Shown here piece by piece: positions 15,288 through 24,350 of a DNA stretch of 45,387 nucleotides. Position 1 is the stretch's first letter; every line of letters starts with the position of its first letter. A model generated the notes under the pieces. The model did no database searches and was not told the origin of the DNA. It worked only from the letters and a program-made list of their open reading frames with translations. This DNA comes from Nonomuraea lactucae. GTDB lineage: Bacteria > Actinomycetota > Actinomycetes > Streptosporangiales > Streptosporangiaceae. Location: NCBI RefSeq assembly GCF_003313395.1, contig NZ_QNFZ01000293.1:1-45387 (forward strand). The letters run 5' to 3'. The position numbers and the translations under genes were made by a program.

Positions 15288-16472
15288 CGTCACCGGTGGA
15301 CGAGGTCCTGCTCAGGAGCCTCACGCCGAGCGTGCTCACCGTCCTCGTCCGCCGCGGAGCCGACTTCGCGGCGGCCGAGGACGCCGTGCAGGACCTTCGC
15401 GGCGGCCGAGGACGCCGTGCAGGACGCTCTGGTCGAGGCGCTCCGGGTCTGGGCGGCCGACCCGCCGCGGGATGCCAAGGGCTGGCTGGTCACCGTGGCC
15501 TGGCGCAAGTTCCTCGACGCGACCCGCGCCGACGCCGCCCGCCGCCGGCGTGAGGACCGCGTCGAGGAGGAGCCGGCGCCCGGGCCGGCGCCCGCGGTGG
15601 ACGACACGCTCCAGCTCTACTTCCTGTGCGCCCACCCGTCGCTGACCCCGGCATCGGCGGTCGCGCTCACGCTGCGCGCCGTCGGCGGACTGACCACCCG
15701 CCAGATCGCCGAGGCCTACCTGGTGCCCGAGGCGACCATGGCGCAGCGCATCAGCCGGGCCAAGCGCACCGTCTCCGGCGTGCGCTTCGACCGGCCCGGC
15801 GACGTCGCCACCGTGCTGCGCGTCCTCTACCTCGTCTTCAACGAGGGCTACTCCGGCGACGTCGACCTCGCCGCCGAGGCCATCCGGCTCACCCGGCAGC
15901 TCGCGGCCCGCATCGACCACCCCGAGGTGGCCGGGCTGCTCGCCCTTATGCTGCTCCACCAAGCCCGGCGTGCCGCCCGGACCGCGTCCGACGGCAGCCT
16001 GGTGCCGCTCGCCGAGCAGGACCGCGGCCGGTGGGACACTGCGTTGATCGCCGAGGGCGTCGGGATCCTCCAGGCGGCCCTCGCCCGCGACCGGCTGGGC
16101 GAGTTCCAGGCCCAGGCCGCCATCGCGGCACTCCACGCTGACGCGCCCGCCGCCGAGGAGACCGACTGGGTGCAGATCGTCGAGTGGTACGACGAGCTCA
16201 CGCGACTGACCGACAGCCCGGTCGTCCGGCTCAACCGCGCGGTCGCCGTCGGGGAGGCCGACGGACCGCGCGCCGGCCTGGCGGCGCTCGCGGCGCTGGA
16301 CGCCTCACTGCCCCGCCACGCCGCGGTGGCGGCATACCTCCACGAGCGCGACGGCGACCTGGCGACGGCGGCACGGCTGTACGCCGAGGCGGCCCACAAG
16401 GCACCCAACCTCGCCGAGCGCGACCACCTGACGCGCCAGGCCGCCCGGCTCAACGCCCGCCGATGTCGCTGA
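15284..16472 (+). pseudogene. ECF42-type RNA polymerase sigma factor, frameshifted by a 31-bp duplication
   Basis: The frame from GTG 15284 encodes VTSPVDEVLLRSLTPSVLTV then LVRRGADFAAAEDAVQD, the start of sigma region 2, and then goes out of frame. The frame from 15417 continues seamlessly as DALVEALRVWAADPP, sigma region 4 (TTRQIAEAYLVPEATMAQRI), the DUF6596-type C-terminal domain (LVFNEGYSGDVDLAAEAIRL) and a TPR-like tail to 16472. Removing one copy of the 31-bp tandem duplication restores one 385-residue ORF of normal ECF42 length. The downstream part has no suitable start of its own, so the gene as read is inactive. All other sequence looks intact, suggesting a very recent mutation, a reversible switch or an assembly artefact. 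Confidence 0.85.
15364..15425 (+). repeat. Exact 31-bp tandem duplication inside the sigma factor gene
   Basis: Copies 15364-15394 and 15395-15425 are identical and directly adjacent. Each covers the codons around FAAAEDAVQD of sigma region 2. Because 31 is not a multiple of three, the second copy shifts the reading frame by one base. Confidence 0.95.
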
Positions 16473-16864
16473 CGGTTCGCGCTCGGATTTTCCCGCGGCA
16501 CTGGGCGTGCCCCCGTGGCCAGAGCGGTCGCCTCACAGTGAGTGGGCGGGTCAAGACCGTGACTCAATGGTGTCGCCCCGGTCGGCGGCTGGCACACCGC
16601 GACCGTCATGCGGCACCCCCTCGTACGGACGGCGGATCGTCGTGGGCTGCCGCGCTCGACCAGGCGGCGGCACGCCTTCACCCATCCGGCCACCCGGCTG
16701 CGGACCCGACCGTCGTCCCGTCGGTCCGCGTCCCCGGGCCGCAGCATCGACGGCGGTTCTCGACGACGCCGGTCGTAGCAGGTCGATGATCCACCGCGAT
16801 ATCGGAACGTGTGCTGGTAACTCCTGACAGCTGGGCACGCCGCCCACGTCTCCCGGAGGGGCTC
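16473..16864. other. Intergenic, nothing recognised
   Basis: About 390 bp between the sigma factor gene and the lipoprotein gene. Open frames exist on both strands but have no domain-like sequence. A ribosome-binding site for the lipoprotein (ggagggg) is at the right end. Confidence 0.5.
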
Positions 16865-17380
16865 ATGCGTACGTCTCCGCCAGCGGTGCTGGCCGCCGTC
16901 GTCATGCTCGCCGGGTGCGCGTCCCCACCCCCGCGTGAGCTCACGCCCCCGCCGCCCACCGTCTCGACGGCATCGCCATCGCCCACACCCACCCCGACGA
17001 CTCGGACGAGCGGGATCGCGCGGCTCGTGGGCACCTGGGTGGCCACCGGCACCAGCGATTTCGGCACGGCGGAGCTCGTCTATCGGTTCGCCGCCGACGG
17101 CACCTACAAGCACGCGTCGGTCGTCATGCAACCCAGGCCCGCCGGGGTGTTCAGCTTCACCGTCGCAGCCAAGGGAAGGGCCACGGTTCGGGGTGACACC
17201 CTGACCCTGCGCCCCACGTGGGGAACCAGGACGCTGAAGGATCCCGAGGACCCCTCGCGTGACTACGCGCGTCCCCTGTCGTCACTCGCCCCGGAGCGCT
17301 ACCGGATGCAATGGTCCGGCACCGCTCTGATGCTGACCGGCAAGAACGGCTCCCCGCTGCACTTCGAGCGGCAGGACTGA
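16865..17380 (+). CDS. Putative lipoprotein
   Basis: A 171-residue protein starting at ATG 16865 behind GGAGGGG. It has a lipoprotein signal peptide (hydrophobic residues 6-17, lipobox LAGC with Cys at about 18), then a Pro/Thr/Ser-rich linker (residues about 20-50). The globular part begins LVGTWVATGTSDFGTAELVY and has a lipocalin-like 'GTW' start and beta-rich pattern (YRFAADGTYKHASVVMQPR). It is likely an extracytoplasmic binding or monitoring protein. The downstream membrane protein gene starts 4 bp after its stop, so the two form a unit. Confidence 0.75.
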   Translation: MRTSPPAVLAAVVMLAGCASPPPRELTPPPPTVSTASPSPTPTPTTRTSGIARLVGTWVATGTSDFGTAELVYRFAADGTYKHASVVMQPRPAGVFSFTVAAKGRATVRGDTLTLRPTWGTRTLKDPEDPSRDYARPLSSLAPERYRMQWSGTALMLTGKNGSPLHFERQD

Positions 17381-17384
17381 CCCG

Positions 17385-18719
17385 GTGGCGCGCAAGGCGA
17401 AGCGCGGCGGCGTGCCGACGACGCGCCCCCGCGCCAGCGACGCATCACGGCTCGTCAAAGGCCTGCGACGGCTCCGCCGGAACCTGGGCGATCCCGCGAA
17501 CCTGCTCCAGCTCGTGATCGCCCTCCTGGTAGCGCTGCCGGTGCTCGCCGGCGCGCTGCTGTCTTCGCAGGCCTCCGATGACTGGCAGCGGGCGCTGCGC
17601 GACGACATCAAGCGCTCCGCGGCTGCCCTCGAGGACATCCGGTTCGTCTACACCGACGAGGCCAGGCCGGCCTTCCGGATCGCGATGGCCGAGGTGCGGG
17701 CGGAGGAACTGGAGCTTGAGGCCGGGAGTGCGGCGGCCCGGTTCGAGGCGGGCACCGAGGCCCAGACGGCCGCCCAGCTCCGCTTCGCCGAGCGCGGCAA
17801 GGGCACGCTCGTGGACGGCGACCGCTACCAGGCGCCCGACCACTCCTTCGACCTTCCGCGCCGCCTCGCCGACATGCGCGCCCGGCACCCCGGCCTCGTG
17901 CGTCTCGATCCCGACGCGGGCCAGCGGGCGGGCGACGAGACGAGCAGACGGGCGTTCCTGCTCTCCTGCCTGGTCTTTCCGCTGGTGGCCGGTTACCTGC
18001 TGCTGCAGGTGCGGATGGTGCGCCGCCGTACAGGACGCCGACGTTCCCAGGACGCTGGGCTGATCCCGGAGCCGATCCGGCAGGACGCGCGCCGCGTGTC
18101 CGTCAGCGTGGCGCTGCTGGCCTGGATGACGCTCACCCTGATCGCGCCGCTCCAACTGCTGGCGAACAACGGCGAGCAGCGCGAACACGCCATGGCTGCC
18201 CGCTACGCCAACCGCCTCTCGGCCACGATCGAGGCGAGCGGCATCGTGGCCTCGTTCGGGGCGGACGCCCGCAGGATGGCCAGGGACCTGGGCGTCCGGT
18301 CGGCCACCAGGCAGTACGTCCTGATCGACGCGACCGCGGCGGAGTCGGCGCAGCACTCACCGGTCGCCGCGGCCGATGAACGCACCGCCGCCCGCTCGGA
18401 ACGGCTGGTGCGGACCATGGGCAGAATTCCCGGATCCGCCGACGGAGTCGACCCCGCCACTCGCGCCCTGCTCGCCGGAGACAAGCAGGACCTGGACCGC
18501 CTGTCGCGCGACCAGGCACGCCACGCGGATCTCGCGGACAGCGCCGGCACCCGCAACACGCGACTGACCGTCGCCATCCTGTTCGCGGCGTTCGCGCTGA
18601 GCCTGGCGTCGTTCGCGGGCTCCGTGCAGGTCAAGCGGCGGGAGCGGCTCTGGCGGGTGTGGTCACGCTGGATGCTGGCGATATCGGTGGTGATCACCGT
18701 GGCCGCTTACCTCGCTTAG
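17385..18719 (+). CDS. Multi-pass membrane protein of unknown function
   Basis: A 444-residue protein with a basic cytoplasmic N-terminus (MARKAKRGG...) and five predicted membrane helices, at about 41-61, 188-208, 238-260, 392-413 and 428-443. Two large soluble segments (about 62-187 and 261-391) are helical and rich in Arg/Asp/Glu. No enzyme motif is seen. The layout recalls a stator- or sensor-like membrane protein, but I do not recognise the family. GTG 17385 begins 4 bp after the lipoprotein stop, indicating co-expression. Confidence 0.7.
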   Translation: MARKAKRGGVPTTRPRASDASRLVKGLRRLRRNLGDPANLLQLVIALLVALPVLAGALLSSQASDDWQRALRDDIKRSAAALEDIRFVYTDEARPAFRIAMAEVRAEELELEAGSAAARFEAGTEAQTAAQLRFAERGKGTLVDGDRYQAPDHSFDLPRRLADMRARHPGLVRLDPDAGQRAGDETSRRAFLLSCLVFPLVAGYLLLQVRMVRRRTGRRRSQDAGLIPEPIRQDARRVSVSVALLAWMTLTLIAPLQLLANNGEQREHAMAARYANRLSATIEASGIVASFGADARRMARDLGVRSATRQYVLIDATAAESAQHSPVAAADERTAARSERLVRTMGRIPGSADGVDPATRALLAGDKQDLDRLSRDQARHADLADSAGTRNTRLTVAILFAAFALSLASFAGSVQVKRRERLWRVWSRWMLAISVVITVAAYLA

Positions 18720-18936
18720 ATTACGACGCAACTTGATCAATGGCCGCTCTGGCCGCACCTCGGCTGGACCCGATCCAGCGGCGCCGTCCCCCGACCCCGT
18801 GGAGGTGCGCGCTGACCGCCCCGCTGACCCCGACCTGCCAGGTCGCTCTCATCGACACCCAGGAACGGGCGTGTCGGATCAGGTGTCGCCGCGCTCACCC
18901 CGGCCCACGCCGCGAACTCGGCGCTGATGGGCCCGG

Positions 18937-19770
18937 TCAGCTCATCGGGCGGCGTTTCCACTGGGCGGTCAGCTCGGTCAGGCTGCCGCATCCCGTCTTC
19001 TCGAGGACGCATGTGAGGTGCTTGTCGACCGTGCTCTCGCTGACGTTCAGCCGCCGCGCGATCTGCTTGTGGTCTTCCCCGAGCACCACCAGTTCGGCCA
19101 CGTCGCGCTCACCTGAGCTGAGGTCCCGCCCGAAGGCTGGCGGCACGAGGTTCGTGTCGAAGTATGGGCTCAGCAAGGGGCCCAGCGTAGCCGCCATCAG
19201 CAGGTCGCCCGGCTCGATGGCGCGCCTGTCACCGTCGAACGGCACCCCCAGTGTGCTGACCGCGCCCGTGGCCCGGGACCTGACGACGACCTTCAGCATG
19301 TCGTCGATGCCGTTGCGGTGCAGGAATTTGTCGGCGAAGTCCCGCTCCGGATCGGTCGCCCGCAGGCGGAGCCGTCCGAGGGTCGCCACACCGTGGCGGC
19401 TCAGGCAGGCGACCCCGCCGCGCGAGGCGAACGGATTGTTCCAGCGCCAGCGCTCGACGTATTCCTCCACGAAGTCCGGCCGGAACATGGTGAGGTACTG
19501 CTCGTCGCCATCGGTTCCCAGCGCCAGATACGCTGGGTTCTCGGCCACGAACGCGTCGATCCACCCGAGATGGACGGCCAGGGCCTCGACGAGCACCGGA
19601 TAGAGCTCCCCCTCCCGAGCCCCCGCCACTTGCTCCAGCACGTTGATGAGTTTTCGGTATTCCAGCTGTTCCACTGATCCGCCATCGCACTCGTTCATCG
19701 CTTCGGAGGGCAGCCAGCAAGGTGGGCTGCGGCGTCTCAAGGATTCCGTAACGGGCGACCGTTCATCCAT
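18937..19770 (-). CDS. LuxR-family transcriptional regulator
   Basis: A 277-residue protein with a C-terminal GerE/LuxR helix-turn-helix at about residues 216-268 (LSSGERDVAELVVLGEDHKQ then IARRLNVSESTVDKHLTCVL). The N-terminal ~200 residues (EVEYRK-type start, then LYPVLVEALAVHLGWIDAFV and YLTMFRPDFVEEYVERWRW) lack a response-regulator receiver and look like a small-molecule-sensing domain. The aromatic-rich 'WRWNNPF' segment recalls quorum-type or GAF-like sensors. ATG 19770 has no clear RBS; ATG 19698 is an alternative. The target genes are not evident. Confidence 0.82.
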   Translation of the reverse strand: MDERSPVTESLRRRSPPCWLPSEAMNECDGGSVEQLEYRKLINVLEQVAGAREGELYPVLVEALAVHLGWIDAFVAENPAYLALGTDGDEQYLTMFRPDFVEEYVERWRWNNPFASRGGVACLSRHGVATLGRLRLRATDPERDFADKFLHRNGIDDMLKVVVRSRATGAVSTLGVPFDGDRRAIEPGDLLMAATLGPLLSPYFDTNLVPPAFGRDLSSGERDVAELVVLGEDHKQIARRLNVSESTVDKHLTCVLEKTGCGSLTELTAQWKRRPMS

Positions 19771-19889
19771 TACTTGACCAAGGAATCCACTTCAAAGTCC
19801 CATGTCCCAGGGCACTTCCCGGTCGCGGGTTATGGCAGATCCGGCAAATGCCTCAATCGGCGGCCACGCTATCTGCCGGTGCGGTATCC

Positions 19890-20020
19890 GTCGTGATCGC
19901 GGCTCTCTGGGCCGCCGACGACGCGCTGCGCGACTACTTCGCCGAGCGTCGCCGGCGCTGGCCGCACACCGCCAACCCGCGCGTCCTGATCTCCCGCCCC
20001 ATCGCCGCCGGAATCGAGCG
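19890..20020 (+). pseudogene. Integrase/tyrosine recombinase fragment
   Basis: A short segment reads ALRDYFAERRRRWPHTANPR then VLISRPIAAGIE. This matches the region before the catalytic box in many actinobacterial integrases ('L-YL-ERRRRWPNTANPHLLVS'). No upstream or downstream catalytic motifs are present, so it is an isolated fragment. Confidence 0.4.
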
Positions 20021-20080
20021 GCGGGGTGCGGGCAGCAGCGCTGCTTGGCCAGGACCGGCACGGACACGGGCATGCCAAGC

Positions 20081-20467
20081 TCAAGGCATGGCCGCTGAGG
20101 ACCGCACACGTTGTCGCGCCTGCTGCAGAAACCTCGCCATCGGCAGCTTCCCGGACGGCGGCTTGGGCCGCTGCCACCCCAGCCGGTCGGCGATCGCGCG
20201 CCGACTTTCCCACGCACGGTAGAAGCGCGCCGCGATGGCCCCCAGCGGCCCGTTGGAGTAGTTCTCCTGGAACACCGTCACCCCGTCTGTGCCGCCGACG
20301 GCGAAGGTCAGCCGGTGGGGACGCAGCTCGACACCGTTGACCCCACAGGCTTCGAACCCGAGCGCGAGTTCCAAGGCCAGCGTGCACTGCAACCACCAAC
20401 TGCGGTCAGGGTTCAGCGAGCATCCCAGGGACCAGGCGGTGATCTCCACCAGGTCTCCCCCCACCAC
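20081..20467 (-). CDS. Hypothetical protein, possibly a 5'-truncated gene
   Basis: A 128-residue frame from GTG 20467 with protein-like composition: VGGDLVEITAWSLGCSLNPD, then RSWWLQCTLALELALGFEAC, GVNGVELRPHRLTFAVGGTD, then GAIAARFYRAWESRRAIADR. I do not recognise the family. The frame remains open upstream (EAARYRHQVDV...) without a good start, and another frame further upstream also looks protein-like, so the 5' part may be lost or frameshifted. It lies in a relic-rich zone. Confidence 0.4.
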   Translation of the reverse strand: MVGGDLVEITAWSLGCSLNPDRSWWLQCTLALELALGFEACGVNGVELRPHRLTFAVGGTDGVTVFQENYSNGPLGAIAARFYRAWESRRAIADRLGWQRPKPPSGKLPMARFLQQARQRVRSSAAMP

Positions 20468-20739
20468 GTCAACCTGATGCCGATACCGGGCAGCCTCGGA
20501 GGACGACGTTCTTCCAGCTCACGGCCCGTCCGGACAGCGCTGATGCGTGGCACCACCAGGTTCGTGGTGATGGCGCGGACGCTGGTCTGGTGTTCGCGTG
20601 CCGCTTCGTCCCGATACCGCTGGTTGAGGGGGTGGCCGACGCTCAGGACGCTTGGCTGAGTCGCATCGACTGACGAAGAGCCGCCGGTCGTAGAGGCGCG
20701 GGTGATGGCTGCCGCGCCTCTCGATCGCGCGCAGAAGTG
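20468..20739. other. Intergenic, possible decayed coding sequence
   Basis: On the minus strand about 20490-20660 reads LNQRYRDEAAREHQTSVRAI then TTNLVVPRISAVRTGRELEE in a frame different from the downstream hypothetical protein. This could be its displaced N-terminus or an unrelated fragment. Nothing else is recognised. Confidence 0.3.
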
Positions 20740-20772
20740 CGGCCCCTCGCCCGGCAGGAGGGCGAGGGGCCG
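20740..20772 (-). terminator. Intrinsic-type hairpin after the chitinase gene
   Basis: A 13-bp perfect stem (20740-20752 with 20760-20772; core GGCCCCTCGCCC) with a 7-nt loop lies 12 bp beyond the chitinase stop codon. There is no U-tract, which is common for high-GC actinomycete terminators. Confidence 0.75.
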
Positions 20773-20784
20773 TGCGGAGGGTGG

Positions 20785-22407
<1,623 letters not shown>

Positions 22408-22441
22408 GGGATGCCTCTCCAAATCTAGCCTTGCCCCCGGC

Positions 22442-22460
22442 AATAGGAAAGTTTCCTATT
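22442..22460. promoter_or_regulatory. Perfect 19-bp palindrome upstream of chitinase
   Basis: AATAGGAAA-G-TTTCCTATT is fully symmetrical (9+1+9) and lies 34 bp before the chitinase start codon, where the promoter or 5' leader should be. The GGAAAGTTTCC core resembles LacI/ROK-type operators seen upstream of glycoside hydrolase genes. It does not match the DasR site of Streptomyces as I recall it. The regulator is not in the window. Confidence 0.65.
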
Positions 22461-22498
22461 AATGGATCGGGAGCGTAGGCACGCCGGAGAGGCAGGTC

Positions 22499-22518
22499 AA
22501 CGGGGTCCAGGCCCCGTT
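22499..22518 (-). terminator. Hairpin between the M7 protease and chitinase genes
   Basis: AACGGGG (22499-22505) and CCCCGTT (22512-22518) form a 7-bp stem with a 6-nt loop. A TTAAGG/CCTTAA dyad (22517-22522/22537-22542) lies next to it. Together they are a candidate terminator for the protease transcript or a leader structure for chitinase. Confidence 0.4.
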
Positions 22519-22610
22519 AAGGCGCGCTTGAGTCTCCCTTAAGCAGCCGCACCGCGCCGAGCGGCCGGCCGCCCGTGGCGAGGGAGACCAGCCGCAGTAG
22601 GCGTCTTGGT

Positions 22611-23132
22611 TCAGCGGTCCACGTGCAGCTGGCCGAACTCGATCTGCGGGGTGCCGCCGTCGAAGTTGCGGTCCACCTCGGCCCGCTCGGCCGCGTTCGG
22701 GTTCGGGTTCGTGCAGCTCACCCCGGCGCTGGAGCCGGACATCAGGTCGGAGCAGCGGCCGGTGCGCCGGTCGGGCAGTCCCAAGATGTGGCCGATCTCG
22801 TGGGCGGCGATGCGCACCGGGTGATGGCCCTGGGAGGTGGCTTGCCTGCCCATCCAGATGGTGCCGCGGCCGAGGCTGGTGGGCTGGGCGCGGGGCCAGC
22901 CGTTGTCGGCCAGGACGACGAAGTGGGCGGGGGTGCCGGCGACGAGGCGGACGTTCGTGACACTGGAGTTCCAGATCTGCGCGGCCTGGTCCACCGCGCC
23001 GCGGAACTCGGCCGCCCGACTGGCGTCGTACCGGAGGACCCTGACCAGGGACGCGGCCTGCGCGGGCGAGGTGGCCAGCAGGAAGGCGAGGGTGAGGACG
23101 AGAGAGAGCGCGAGACGTAAGGGGTTGGGCAT
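22611..23132 (-). CDS. Secreted M7 (snapalysin-like) zinc metalloprotease
   Basis: A 173-residue protein. ATG 23132 is favoured by GAGGAGA about 5 nt upstream. Residues 1-27 are a signal peptide (LRLALSLVLTLAFLLATSPAQA). The zinc site HEIGHILGLPD (His111, Glu112, His115, Asp121) matches the snapalysin pattern HExxHxxGxxD. Two Cys (in GRCSD and VSCTN) probably form a disulphide. The size matches the mature small neutral proteases of this family with little or no pro-region. It sits upstream of chitinase on the same strand, consistent with extracellular polymer degradation. Confidence 0.92.
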   Translation of the reverse strand: MPNPLRLALSLVLTLAFLLATSPAQAASLVRVLRYDASRAAEFRGAVDQAAQIWNSSVTNVRLVAGTPAHFVVLADNGWPRAQPTSLGRGTIWMGRQATSQGHHPVRIAAHEIGHILGLPDRRTGRCSDLMSGSSAGVSCTNPNPNAAERAEVDRNFDGGTPQIEFGQLHVDR

Positions 23133-23304
23133 CGTGTCTCCTCGGACAATGGGGGGTGCTGTCACAGTAGGCGTGACAGGGCTGTCTGGGGACAAGTCAG
23201 GTTCCACCTATCACGGTGGTATGGATCAGCCGCGGCTGGTGCGTCCGATGAGTTTCGCCGCTCCCGCCGGTCTGTATCGGCGAGCATCGACGAAGGAGTG
23301 ACAG

Positions 23305-24180
23305 ATGACCGAGCCGAAGACCCGCATCCTCGACGTTCCAGGCGCTGCCCTGCGCTACGACGTGCGGGAGGCCGCGGCGGGCACCGCCCCGATCCTGCTG
23401 ATGATCGGGTCGCCGATGGACGCCAGTGGCTTCACCAGCCTGGCCGGGCACTTCCCGGACCGGACGGTGGTGACCTACGACCCGCGCGGGATCGGGCGGA
23501 GCGAGCGGATCGCCGGCGCCGGCGAGGCCACGCCCGAACAGCACGCGGACGACCTGCACCGGCTGATCTCCACGCTGGGCGGCGAGCCGGTGGACATCTT
23601 CGCCAGCAGCGGCGGGGCCGTCAACGGGCTGGTGCTGGTGGCCCGGCACCCGGAGCAGGTGCGTACGCTCGTGGCGCACGAGCCGCCGGCCGCCCAGGCC
23701 CTGCCCGATCGCGAGCAGGCGCTGGCGGCGGTGGTGGACATCCGCCGGACGTACGAGCGGGACGGCTTCGGCCCGGCGATGGTGAAGTTCTTCGCGGTCA
23801 CGAGCCTGCGGGGCGAGGTTCCGGCCGACTTCGCCGATCAGCCCGTACAGAGTCCGGCCGAGATGGGGCTACCGACGGAGGACGACGGCTCCCGTGACGA
23901 CCCGTTGTTCGGGCAGAACCTCATCACGTGTACGCACTACGAGCACGACTTCGACGCGTTGCGCGCGGCGTCGACCCGCGTCGTCGTCGGCGTGGGAGCC
24001 GAGTCGGAGGGCGAGATGGCCCACCGCGGGGGCCTGGCCGTCGCCGAACGGCTCGGCACGACGGCCGTGACCTTCCCCAGCCACCACGGCGGGTTCATGG
24101 GTGGCGAGTTCGGCATGCGGGGCGACCCTGACGCCTTCGCGGTCACGCTACGCCAGGTCCTCACCGAGGCCCAGGACTGA
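23305..24180 (+). CDS. Alpha/beta-fold hydrolase
   Basis: A 291-residue protein with GAAGGAG before ATG 23305. The fold is evident from ILLMIGSPMDASGF (oxyanion region), VVTYDPRGIGRSER (after strand 4), the nucleophile elbow FASSGGAVNG (Ser102; the first small residue is Ala instead of Gly), an Asp/Glu in GVGAESEGEMAHRG, and the C-terminal catalytic His in PSHHGGFMG. Relatives include esterases and epoxide-hydrolase-like proteins; substrate unknown. It is a single gene. Confidence 0.88.
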   Translation: MTEPKTRILDVPGAALRYDVREAAAGTAPILLMIGSPMDASGFTSLAGHFPDRTVVTYDPRGIGRSERIAGAGEATPEQHADDLHRLISTLGGEPVDIFASSGGAVNGLVLVARHPEQVRTLVAHEPPAAQALPDREQALAAVVDIRRTYERDGFGPAMVKFFAVTSLRGEVPADFADQPVQSPAEMGLPTEDDGSRDDPLFGQNLITCTHYEHDFDALRAASTRVVVGVGAESEGEMAHRGGLAVAERLGTTAVTFPSHHGGFMGGEFGMRGDPDAFAVTLRQVLTEAQD

Positions 24181-24350
24181 GGCCGACGCGGCTCGGAGGT
24201 GGGGTGCAGCGGGCACGGGGATCTTGTGCTTCGCTCGGGACTGGTCAATAGTTGAGCAATAGCGGTCAGATTCGGTCGGAACTGGCGATCGGATCTGAAT
24301 GAGCCGGGTGTAGCCCGGTCGCCCTCCCCCCGAGCGCACTTGAGGTGACC

